Under the pieces are notes generated by a model that saw only the letters and a program-made list of their open reading frames with translations, searched no databases and was not told where the DNA came from. A stretch of DNA of 64,000 bases from Eurosta solidaginis. Taxonomy: Eukaryota > Arthropoda > Insecta > Diptera > Tephritidae. Both the position numbers and the translations under genes were made by a program. Where the stretch lies: positions 180,977,477-181,041,476 of the forward strand of contig NC_090322.1 in NCBI RefSeq assembly GCF_040869045.1, written 5' to 3'. Each line of letters begins with the position of its first letter. Position 1 is the stretch's first letter. This document shows, one piece after another, positions 11,570-22,009 of this stretch.

Positions 11570-13219
11570 CGGTCAACCACGGCACGTTACTGAAAAACTT
11601 GAAAGGGTCCTCCCTTCCTGTAAGTCTCTAAAGGTGGACCGCAAATTATCTGTCTGGTCGGCAAGCCTCGGTGCAATTCAGGAACATACCATCAAAACCC
11701 AAAAGAATTAAACAAGGGTGTTGTCCTATGCTCGCCCTTTTTTAACTTCTACATATCGAAGCTATCTTTCACCACCAGAAGGAGTCACTATAGGCCCAGG
11801 CCCACACATCGATGAGCTTTGTAATAAAATAAACAGCTATCTCCCTGATCTCTTCAGTTTTTTCGCCTCGCGAAACCACACATTGTCACAGATCAAATCA
11901 TCGGCCACCTTACTTACAACATGGACACGGCAAAAGTCGACCATATTGGACATCCAAATCGATGGCATTACGCTACCGATTATCTTACACCCAAAAATTT
12001 TGGGTGTGACGTTCGATCAGGATCTACATTTTGAAGAGCATGCAACCGCAATTGTACCTAAAATCCAAAGCCGTAATAAAAGTCACAAATCTTTTGCCGG
12101 CAACACTTCGTGGTAAAGACAAAGAAACGCTCGTTACCACTTAGAAAGCAATTTGCCGACCGATTGCATGCTATCCGTCCCCGATATGGTCGCCAAGCCT
12201 AAAGGTTATTCACTGGAAGAAAATACGGGCCCACCAAACACTGTCCTCAGTACCGCTACGGGCTGTCTTCTCATGTCCGCAGAACACCACATACACAATG
12301 ATGCGAGAGTACTCCCCATTAGGGAGAGAAATTAACTGCTAAACAAACAGTTTCTGTTGAATACCCTGAAACCTGATCATCCCAACAGACTTAAGATTGA
12401 TGACGCCAAACCTCCCAGGTGCTTAAGGGGCACCTGAGAACACAACCGCATGAATCAAAAAAAGCACAACCAGTTCCTCAGTGATATCCACAAACAGGCG
12501 TCGGACCTCTACGCCTGGAATTGCCGGACGGATCCAGTTCTTAAAGAAAAATACCCAGAACTCGCAGAAGAGGGACGCGTTCTCCTTAGGGACACGCGCG
12601 TCACTCTAGCTCAACTTCGATCTGGGTACTGTAACAGGTTAAACTCTTTCATATCCAGAATCAACCCCGATATACAAAATATATGTCCTGCTTGCAATGT
12701 GTCCCCACATGACACCAACCATCAGATTGATGAGGCCACACCTCCCCGGTGCTTAAGGGGCACCCGAGAAAACAGCCGTATGAATCATAAAAAGCACAAG
12801 CAGTTCCTCAGTGATATCCACAAACAGGCGTCGGACCTCTATGCCAGGAATTTCCCGCCGAATCCAGTTCTTAAAGAAAAATACCCAGAACTCGCAGAAG
12901 AGGAACGCGCTCTCCTTAGGGAAACGAGCGTCACTGTAGCTCAACTTCAATCTGGGTACTGTAACAGGTTAAACTCTTTCATATCCAGAATCAACCCCGA
13001 TATACAAAATGTATGTCCTGCTTGCAATGTGTCCCCACATGACACCAACGATCTTTTCAATTCTAATGTGGAACCAACGCCTCTAATACCCCTCGCACTA
13101 TGGTACACACCTGTTGAAACTGCAAGTTTGCTTGGGCTCCCGTTAGAGGATATTGATGACAATTTGTGATCGGTCGTGCCTATTGGATGGGGCGAAGCAC
13201 TGCTACAACAACAACAACA
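11570..13219 (+). mobile_element. Younger 5'-truncated sibling LINE inserted in opposite orientation
   Basis: Flanked by a perfect 11-bp duplication GGAGTGTTAGA (11559-11569 and 13220-13230) belonging to the older minus-strand copy, and ends in a CTACAACAACAACAACA tail. It covers the second half of the reverse transcriptase through to the C-terminus, with frameshifts near 11710 and 12120-12340 and an open stretch of 239 codons at 12450-13169. The natural C-terminus (LGLPLEDIDDNL then TGA) is intact here, unlike in the copy at 26561. No activity expected. Confidence 0.85.
12394..13053 (+). repeat. 330-bp in-frame tandem duplication inside LINE ORF
   Basis: The segment starting AGATTGATGA at 12394 recurs at 12724. 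330 bp is exactly 110 codons, so the reading frame is kept. Each unit encodes the linker plus the LRSGYCNRLNS and CPACNVSPHDTN zinc-knuckle region. The units differ at several sites (for example YAWNC versus YARNF), so the duplication is not very recent. Confidence 0.9.
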
Positions 13220-14479
13220 GGAGTGTTAGAGGGAATGGTTCCACATTACAATTAAAGAGATGGTTGGTGTCATGTGGGGATACATTGCAAGCAGGACATG
13301 CATTTTGTATGTCGGGGTTGATTCTGGATATGTAAGTCTTTAACCTTTTACAGTACCCAGATCCAAGTTGAGCTAGAGTGACGCGCGTTTCCCTAAGGAG
13401 AGCGCGTTCCTCTTCTGCTACAGAATCCAAATCGAATTTGAGCTGCATCGATGCGTTTTCTCTTCTACGATTTCAGGGTATTTATCTTTACGAACGGTGT
13501 TCGCCGGGCATTTCCTGGCATAGGGGTCCGACGCCTTTTTGTGGATATCACTGTTAGTGCTTTTCTTCTACTTACGGCTGTGTTCTCAGGTGCCGTATTT
13601 CCTCATAATGCTTGCGGAGATGACTTCTTAAGCCCCTGGGAGGTGGGGCCTCTTCAACAAAAACTGCTTGTTCACGCTTAATTTCCCTTCCAAATCGGGA
13701 CTAATTTCGCCTCAATGTATAGGTGATGCTCTGGGGACATAAGAAGATAGCCCGTAGCGATTCTGAGAGCAGTGTTTTGGTAGGCCTGTTTTTTCTTTCA
13801 GTGAGTAACCTTTAGGTTTGGCGACCATATCGGGAACGCGTAGCCTGCAAGCGGCCGACCAATTGGTAATGAGCGTATCTTTGTTTTTACCTCAAGTGCT
13901 GCCGGCAAGAGATTTGAGGATTTTTTTACGGCTCTGGATTTTAAGTACAATTGAGGTTGCTCGCCGATGATTTGGCCGGTGACAATGTCAGGTTTCGCGA
14001 GGCCAAAAGACTGGAGAGATCAGGGAGGTAGTTGTTTATTTTATTACATAGCTCATCGATGGTTGGGCTGGGTGGGACCTGTAGCCATTATCGCGTAGTG
14101 ATCGGCGTACAATGTTGACTTCTTCTGGTGGCGAAGGGAGCTTCGATATGTAGAAGTTAAACAAAAGTAGGGATAGCACACCACCCTGTGGTAGCCCTTG
14201 TTCAATTCTTCTGGGTTTAGATGTTAAGTTCCTGAATTGCTCCGATGCCTGCCGGCCAGACAGATAATTTGCGGTCCACCATTTGAGACTTAGAGGAAAG
14301 GAGGGCCCTTCCAAGTCTTGCAGTAACGTGCTGTGGTTGACTGTATTAAAAGCTTTTAATAAGTCTAACGCTACGTGGACTATTCTGTGGTGGGGAATCA
14401 CGGGAACTATATATCTCTATAATTATATGTGGATGTCCAATATTTGTTATATAGAAACCATATATAAGGAATTTTAGGT

Positions 14480-14985
14480 GGGAGAAGTAGTTAAAGCGGC
14501 ACTGAGAGTGGTAGTAGGGATTGAGTTGGACGTTGGAGGGAGAATGTAATGTAGATAAAGGGAATAAGGGCAGGACAGGAACTAAAAGGAGAAATGTAAG
14601 AAAACTTAAACAAGGCTGTTATAGAGAGTGATTTGGGAAAGGTAGCACAACGTTTCAAATGTATGCAAACTTACAAATAATGGTGTACGTTTTGCTTGTA
14701 AGATTGCACAGGTATCAAGAATGTGTAGAAGGTTGAGGTGGTTGTTGCAGAAAGAGCATTGGAACGGAGATGTAGAAAGGAGGAGGTGTTCATGAGTTTG
14801 TTTTGAGTGACCTATCCTTAAGCGGGCGAATGTAGAAATTTGTTGTCTGGATAGTGAGGATGGAAACATTGACTTTTCACCTTCAGGGTTAAAGCTTTTC
14901 TAGGGATGAGTGAATTGCGACTATGACTCATCATGTAGTTGAAAGAGATATTTTTTAATACAAGCTTGAAGGTCTTTAGATAGAG
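14480..14985 (-). pseudogene. C-terminal remnant of an I/Jockey-like LINE
   Basis: Two minus-strand frames (14818-15030 and 14606-14869) carry the LRIGHSKQTHEHLL motif and the CSFCNN...HILDTC knuckle typical of the very C-terminus of I-type LINE proteins. A frameshift divides them. The family is otherwise unplaced. It is joined at 14986 by the 3' end of another LINE. Confidence 0.65.
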
Positions 14986-15900
14986 GAGGTAGGTAGGTAG
15001 GTTGAACTGGCCGGTCCATGAGGACCTCACATAGACTGATTGAGTCCGTAGTGTTACCAGAAGTTTGTTTTAACGACCAAACTGAAAAACCCTATCAAAA
15101 ACCAGGACCTATGTTATAAAATAACTCCGTCCTCTTGGCAAATACTAGAAACTTCCTAGGACTTAAGCCACTTGCTGCTTCTAGATCTGACAGCTGTATC
15201 ACTCCTAATAGCTGGAGTCTTAGCCTGGCAAGTGCAGGGCACGAGCACAGAACGTGCTCGATCGTTTCCTCCTCCAACCCGCACTTCCTACACCTGCTAT
15301 CACTGACCAAGCCTAATTTAAAGGCATGTGACGCCAGAAGGCAGTGTCCAGTCAGAATACCCGTCATGAGTCTGATAGATAGAGGAGGAGCAACAAGAGT
15401 TTTGGGAGACTGGTGCATATTTTTTGACGCTAGATCGGCAAACTCCTTTCCCTGGATACCTTTATGAGTTGGTATCCAAATGATACGTATTTTGTTTTGG
15501 GTTCATATCAGACAACCCCGTATTTAAGCAAAGAAGTTGATTACTATTGTCGATATCTTTTAATCCTTGTATCAGCGAAAAGCTGTCTGTAATATAGCGA
15601 ACTTGTTTTTTGACACGAGGCATATTCCACTGCTTTATGGACAGCAGTTGCCTCAGATGAGAATATTGAGCTGTAGCTAGGTGGAAAACCTCCTGTTAAC
15701 AGTGTTCCATTGCTTTGTACAACATAAAAACTTGTGCTGAAATCTGTTTTAGATCCCTCGGTGAATATTTGGGTTCTATTGGCGAGATCTTTACTGTTCA
15801 TTAGCTCACAGTAGAGTTGTTTGAAGATAACGGAACTGGTGTTACTTTTGGGGTAAGCAGGTCGGAGTTTATTGAAGTGGAAGGCAAACTTCATTTAATG
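14986..15900 (-). pseudogene. LOA-like LINE 3' region: RNase H and C-terminal knuckle
   Basis: 15544-15894 encodes an RNase H start (FTEGSKTD, where the family has T-D-G-S-K, so the first catalytic Asp is Glu). The next block near 15410-15490 reads WIPTHKGIQGKEFADLASK, the family's final RNase H motif. 15095-15418 gives the TGHCLLASHAFKLG stretch and the CRKCGLEEETIEHVLCSC knuckle. The frame is broken between the first two blocks. The 3' end is a (CCTA)n-like tail at 14988-15002 on the minus strand. LOA assignment rests on RNase H plus knuckle and is tentative. Confidence 0.75.
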
Positions 15901-16846
15901 TTTTTATACTTATTTTTAAGATCACAAAAATTAAATATAAATAAATAACACACTGTGCGTTGTTCTCGATGACTCGCTCACAGCCGCTTTGAGAAGTACG
16001 CCAAGCGAATGGCTTGATCATCGTGAGATCTAGGCCAATTGTGCAATCACAATTGCGGTTAGAGTAATATCTCCGAATTAAAGTTATAGCTACACAAGTT
16101 CATTAGTTTAGCATACATAAAAGACAACGAGTGCGTCTGTTAAAGGTGAGGGGGCGGAGCATGTAGTATTAAGTACAATACTGAGATTATGACTTAACTG
16201 AATTTGGAGTTCATTTGTCGTTGAAGCTGTGTAGGTCAGATGTTGGTATTTAAGTATGAAAGCAAATTGCTTAAATATGGCAATTTATGAATTAGAAGTG
16301 TTAAGATACTTATGAAATAAGACATTGTTCTTAATGCTTGTGTGAAATGGCGTTAGGTTTCGAGGTTAATCAAAAGCTTTAGCTTCTTATTTATAACTGG
16401 CAAATACCTGTGTGCGCTTTGCCTACTTTTTCTTGACCATTCATTTACTTTAAAAACGGAAAAATGAGTTCAACGTAACTCAATGGTTGCCATAAAAGTT
16501 TTTTTTTTATTTAAATTAGTATATAATTACAATTAACCCAGTGGAGGTAAAACTAGGAAATTCATAAGCGAAATGCCGGAAGTGCCTGCATATGCCCATA
16601 CATACACATACATACACAATTGTATGCACATGATTGAATGTGAAATGCAATTTTAATGCGCTTTAAGAAACAATAAAAGGCATAACTAAAAAAAAAGTTA
16701 AAGAAAGAAGAAAGACAATTTTTTTTGGATATTGGAATGCCAAGTAACAAGCAAAGGAAATAGCGCAGCTGAATTATTGGAAAAAATTCAAATTGCATAT
16801 TCACTTCTTCAAAATTATACACAGATGTCTAAAAAACAAAGTTAAA
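15901..16846. other. No recognised feature
   Basis: AT-rich, with short ORFs only. I see nothing supportable. Confidence 0.5.
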
Positions 16847-18872
16847 ACAAGTAAGGAAGGTTAAGTTCGGGTGTAACCGAACATTACATACTCAGTTGAG
16901 AGCTATGGTGGCAACATAAGGGGAAATAAGCATGTAGGAAAATGAACCGAGGGTAACCCTGGAATGTGTTTGTATGACATGTGTATCAAATGGAAGGTAT
17001 TAAAGAGTATTTTAAGAGAGAGTGGGCCATAGTTCTATAGGTGGACGCCATTTCGAGATATCGCCATAAAGGTGGACCAGGGGTGACCCTAGAATTTGTT
17101 TGTACGATATGGGTATCAAATGAAAGGGGTTAATGAACATTTTAAAAGGGAGTGGACCTTAGTTCTATAGGTGGACGCCTCTTCGAGATATCGCCATAAA
17201 GGTGGACCAGGGGTGACTCTAGAATGGGTACGATATGGGTATCAAATTAAAGGTATTAATGTGGGTTTTAAAAAGGAGTGGTGGTATTTGTATAGGTGGT
17301 CGCCTTGTCGAGATATAGCCATAAAGGTGGACCAGGGGTGACTCTAGAATGCGTTTGTACAATATGGGTATCAAATTAAAGGTATTAATGAGGGTTTTAA
17401 AAGGGAGTGGTGGTAGTTGTATAGGTAACCGCCTTTTCGAGATATCGGCATAAAGGTGGCAAGGGTGACTCTAGAATGCGTTTGTACAATATGGGTATCA
17501 AACGAAAGGTATTAATGAGTATTTTAAAAAGGGAGTGGGCCTTAGTTCTATAGGTGGACGCCTTGTCGAGATATAGCCATAAAGGTGGACCAGGGGTGGC
17601 TCTAGAATGTGTTTGTACGATATGGGTATCAAATGAAAGGTGTTAATAAGTATTTTAAAAGGGCGTGGGGCTTAGTCCTATAGGTGGACGCCTTTTCGAG
17701 ATATCGCCATAAAGGTGGACCAGGGGTGACTCTAGAATGTGTTTGTACGATATGGGTATCAAATTAAAGGTATTAATGAGGCTTTTAAAAGGGAGTGGTG
17801 GTAGTTGTATATGTGAAGGCGTTGTCCAGATATCGACCAATATGTGGACCAGGGTGACCCAGAACATCATCTGTTGGATACCGCTAATTTATTTATATAT
17901 ATAATACCACGAACAGTATTCCTGCCAAGATTTCAAAGGTTTTGTTTTCGCCCAGCAGAACATTTTCATTTTCTTCTACTTAATATGGTAGGTGTCACAC
18001 CCATTTTACAAAGTTTTTTTCTAAAGTTATATTTTGCGTCAATAAACTAATCCAAATACCATGTTTCATCCCTTTTTTCGTATTTGGTATAGAATTATGG
18101 CATTTTTTTCGTTTTTCGTAATTTTCGATATCGAAAAAGTGGGCGTGGTCATAGTCCGATTTCGGCCATTTTTTATACCAACAATGAGTTCAGATAAGTA
18201 CGTGAACTGAGTTTAGTAAAGATATATCGATTTTTGCTCAAGTTATCGCCGAGCGGAAGGACAGATGGTCGACTGTGTATAAAAACTGGACGTAGCTTCA
18301 ACCGATTTCGCCCTTTTTCACAGAAATAAGTTGCTATAAGTCCCAGAATCTAAGCCCCTCCCAAATTTCACAAGGATTGGTAAATTTTTGTTCGACTTAT
18401 GGCATTAAAAGTATCCTAGACAAATTAAATCAAAAAGGGCGGAGCCACGCCCATTTTGAAATTTTCTTTTATTTTTGCATTTTGTTGCACCATATCATTA
18501 CTGGAGTTGAATGTTGACATAAGTTACTTATATACTGTAAATATATAAAAATTTTTGTTAAAATTTGACTTAAAAAAAAAAAAAAATTTTAAAAGTGGGC
18601 GTGGTCGTTCTCCGATTTTGCTAATTTTTATTAAGCATACATATAGTAATAGGAGTAACGTTCCTGCCAAATTTCATCATGATATCTTCAACGACTGCCA
18701 AATTACAGCTTGCAAAAGTTTTAAATTACCTTTTAAAAGTGGGCGGTGCCACGCCCATTGTCCAAAATTTTACTAATTTTCTATTCTGCGTCATATGTTC
18801 AACTCACCTACCAAGTTTCATCACTTTATTCGTCTTTGGTAATGAATTATCGCACTTTTTCGGTTTTTCGAG
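16847..18872 (+). repeat. Family A repeat, long copy with internal tandem array
   Basis: Begins with ACAAGTAAGGAAG, a TTCGG-GTGTAA-CCGAA hairpin and TACTCAGTTGAGAGC. It continues through a tandem array, then a non-repetitive part with repeated GGGCGTGGTC and GGGCGG(T/A)GCCACGCCCA motifs. It stops at 18872 where a LINE remnant begins, so the terminal CAACTGAGTATAAAA block is missing. No convincing ORF, so presumably non-autonomous. Its transposition class is unknown. Confidence 0.75.
16990..17860 (+). repeat. Array of ~125-130-bp units inside family A
   Basis: CCATAAAGGTGGACCAGGGG landmarks recur near 17064, 17194, 17319, 17448, 17578 and 17707, with a decayed one near 17833: about seven units. 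Each unit also has TATCAAATGAAAGGTATTAA and a GTTCTATAGGTGGACGCC block. Other family A copies in the window carry only one to three units, so unit number varies. Confidence 0.9.
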
Positions 18873-19142
18873 GAGAGTTCTTAGGTCCTCCGTGCTTAGA
18901 TTAATGAGTATGGCTGATAATTTCGTTGCTGGAAATATAAACAGTTTGGCCTATCTTTGCCCTGGGCAATCAATTCAGTGACGTCTGAATTGTTTTCTTT
19001 CCCAGTTACTTATAGTTTCCCTGTTGTGTGCTTTTGTGAGTCCACAAAAGGGCTCTGGACCATAGAATGCGGCCATGGCACCCTTGTTTGCTAGGTTATC
19101 AGCATGTTCATTACCCTCATGTCCCTGATGTCCGGGAATCCA
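18873..19142 (-). pseudogene. LINE RNase H fragment
   Basis: A minus-strand frame without a start codon reads the RNase H end motif WIPGHQGHEGNEHADNLA, followed by an Arg/Lys-rich stretch ending in stop near 18978. The motif (W-x-P-G-H...G-N-E-x-A-D) is that of LINE-encoded RNase H. It is a different family from 14986-15900, judged by sequence. It has interrupted family A. Confidence 0.65.
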
Positions 19143-19342
19143 TCATAATAAAACTGGGGGCTGGGAGTGGAATTGGAAGTGGGAGTGTGGGTACGAATGG
19201 GGGTGCGAAGTAAGAAGATAGATATATGCAATAAGGGATAGACACGAAAGACAAAAATAGAAAATAAGCAAAAGGGAATGAGATACAGAGTGAAGCAAGC
19301 ATACCAGTTTTCGGCCAGGACAAAGCCTGTCGGGTATGCTAG
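19143..19342 (+). mobile_element. Helitron-like 3' end fragment
   Basis: A GGGAGTGG-rich stretch, then the hairpin GACA-AAGCC-TGTC and a terminal CTAG at 19339-19342 followed by T. The arrangement and composition match the 3' end of the element at 2333-3611. Confidence 0.55.
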
Positions 19343-20252
19343 TCCTCTATAAAACTATACTTTGCTGAAGCTATGTACAGTAGTAGCTCAGGGCCAGCTT
19401 GCCTTTATATGGTTGCGAAATATTAGAAGTGGAAGCGAATGAATGTTTAAAAGAAGACGCAATCTGACGAGCTCCTATTTTTTTCTTTTTAAAGCCTTCG
19501 GGGTAGGATAGTATTCCCTCTAGCAATTTCTAGCAATTCGCTACTACTGGAGCAGTTTCCGTGGCAGGTGGACTTTGTGAAGTTACATAATATGCAAAGA
19601 TCCCCCGAGGTGCATCCGTTAGAAGGTATGCAATTCTGACATGCAGAAGCTGGAAGCTGGTATCCATATGTGAATAGATCTTACAGCAAAGAAAGACAAA
19701 CTTATGTTAAGCTAGTATATAACGCGCTGAGTTTCTTCGAGATCACGACGGGATAAAGTGATATTAAATTTGTCCCCGCCGATACTTAAATGGTTTTAAT
19801 AATACTCACGTTTAAATGGATTAAATGAATTGCGATAGGCAATATATAGCCTATACAAACCAAATGTTAATCTCAATGAGGTACAAGCCTTGATCAGAGG
19901 TTTGCCAGTGACATCTAATCGGACCATCTTTCAAGCTGAACTAACGACCATAACTTTACTTAACTATTATAGTTTATTGTGACCACAGCTCTTAAAGATG
20001 ATTTTTATTAGAACGATTTCCCGTCATCCCTTGCCAAACTTTGTTTGGAGACAAACTGGCTTCCACACTGCGCCATCTTCAGTGTTATTTTTCGTTCTCC
20101 TAAAGTTAGAAATATCTAATTAAAAGCAGCGAACGAATAGAGAATACCCCTAAATGAATTTGCGCCACGGGTGGATATGGTGTGGACGCCGAGTACGAAT
20201 CTGCGCTTCCAATGTTATATCCTGCAAGGACACTGAGTTGCTAGAGGTTATA
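19343..20252. other. Mostly unrecognised; possible RNase H relic
   Basis: Around 19916-19955 the plus strand reads RTIFQAELTTI, like the V/I-F-Q-A-E motif of LINE RNase H domains. Nothing else is convincing. Confidence 0.3.
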
Positions 20253-20270
20253 ATATCCGGAAGTGATCCT

Positions 20271-20639
20271 CAGCGGATGATGGCCCTTAGAATAAAATAG
20301 GCGACTAAAATACCAAATTGATTCAAGAGGTTGTGTAGCGCAACCCTCTTAAGGGGTTACCAGCGCAATTTATAGCTTCTCCAACCCAATTGTCAACCGC
20401 ATCTACCAGTGGCGAATCCTGTTTCTTTACCAGACGGAGCTTTGGCGAGTCCAATTTTCTCATGAATCTAGGAAGTGGGAGGGCGAGATGGCCTAGAAGG
20501 TTTCATGTGGTCTTACTAAATCATTTCCGAGATTGACGGGCCAGAATGGTGCTTGTTGCCGGAACTTACCGCATCTGCATCGGTAACACTTCCCAAAACT
20601 TTTGGGGAGTGTCCTTAACGCTGCAACAATAACAACAAC
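20271..20639 (+). mobile_element. 369-bp retroposed fragment with ~18-bp target duplication
   Basis: Flanked by ATATCCGGAAGTGATCCT (20253-20270 and 20640-20657; the first A of the right copy may belong to the tail). The insert ends in CTGCAACAATAACAACAAC, the CAA-type tail seen in the LINE family here. There is no ORF in it, consistent with a 3'-UTR fragment of a 5'-truncated LINE. A SINE is the alternative, but I see no Pol III boxes. Confidence 0.8.
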
Positions 20640-20657
20640 ATATCCGGAAGTGATCCT

Positions 20658-22009
20658 GCAAAATCAAATGGTAGTTGGTTAATTAGCCCCTATCGAATTT
20701 TATTCAAGAAATACATTTACTTGAAATTTTCTCAAATATCCTTTATGTGAGTAGCCTAAGGCCCTTGCTGTTATGGCTTTATAGCTATATTATAATTTTA
20801 GCTTTTGAATGAATAAATAAATAAAAATCCTTTATGTGAGCAATTACAAAAGTCCACAACTGGGTATATAATGTTTGGTTGCACTCAAATTTCGATTTTC
20901 TCAATTGTTTCCACATTATTCATTCGCAAATTTTTTGTAGATATTTTTCCTCTTTCTTATGTATGTATTAAAAAAAATAGTACCGTCTATGTGCCAGTAC
21001 GTGAGCGGCGTTGTGCCGCCATTCAATTGGGAAATCTCAAGGAAATTGATGCGCTACAGAAACGCATAATAATAGCAACAACAAAAACATAAATTTTAGT
21101 CACAACAAAAGCTAGCAATAGAACAACAGCAACAATGGAAGAAGCATTAAGTCCTCTGCCGTGAAAACGCCAACAACAACAACAATAATTACTTAGCAGA
21201 AAAAAGAAAAAATTGCATGCAATATTCAAACAAGTGACTTAATTGCTTATATGATTGTTGTTGTTTTTGATAATTATTTTTTTCTTCACAAATATAAATT
21301 GCTTGTGTGAATACGATTGCGGGAGTAAATTTGCATAATAATGCATTGTAAAAATTAAAAAAAAAAAAAAAATTTAATATAAACCAAGAAGCTTTTGTCT
21401 ACAACTTTGCGTCTAGCTTTTTTAGACTTGCAAATATGTACTCTTTGGTGCACGTTTAAGCGTATGTATGTGTGAGCAATCAGAAAACTGGATATTAGAA
21501 ATGCATAAATTATAAGTAATTAGAATTCAGTGCAAAAACGAAAATACAAAATACATTTTCTTTTAAATCTTCGCAAACTCTTGAGAACATTTGAAGGTGT
21601 TGTTTTCCTTTCCATTACTCTGCTACCTAGCTTGCACATTAGGGTGCCTGCTAAAATTTAATAAATAATTTTCCACTTTCATGATAAAAGTAAAAGGTAA
21701 TAGGTAAAATTTAATTTTGATTACGAAAATAAAAATAAAACTTAAAAATAGTTTTATTTATGTATATCTATAATATAAATAGGCAAGTTGAAATTTTCGC
21801 TCCCCTTTTACGGCCAAACTATAATTCCAAGTGCAAAAATTTAGCTATGTATCGGCAGGTCTTCTAAGGAAGCAGTGCAGGTCCATAAACAAATTGAAAA
21901 AAAGTTGAGCATAACGCAAAAATATTTATTTAAAAACGGCACCACTACAAATGCCAAATACATATTTAAACTATGAGAATGTTTTCACTTACGCCTCATG
22001 CTACCGAAC
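20658..22009. other. No recognised feature
   Basis: AT-rich intergenic DNA with CAA runs near 21080-21190. Short ORFs only. Confidence 0.5.

Larger units (their letters stand above)
11441..14401 (-). pseudogene. Older copy of the 2A/PHD-type LINE, 5'-truncated, split
   Basis: Minus-strand element in two parts: its last ~130 bp at 11441-11569 (C-terminal codons ending ...GVPLEDINGNL and a GTTGTTGTCGTCG tail seen from the plus strand), and the rest at 13220-14401. The second part encodes the reverse transcriptase stretch with GLPQGGVLS (14036-14401) and, with frameshifts, the C-terminal CPAC...H...C knuckle (13203-13448). The YADD region is damaged. The two halves are parted by the sibling insertion at 11570-13219. 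Confidence 0.8.

Noticed and set aside
16990..17860. CRISPR-like array
   Set aside because: Regular spacing comes from ~128-bp head-to-tail units of a eukaryotic repeat. No short repeat/spacer pattern, and the genome is eukaryotic.
20871..21092. 73-codon ORF ending in ALQKRIIIATTKT
   Set aside because: No match I recognise, no splice or start context, and it sits in AT-rich DNA. Not enough to call a gene.
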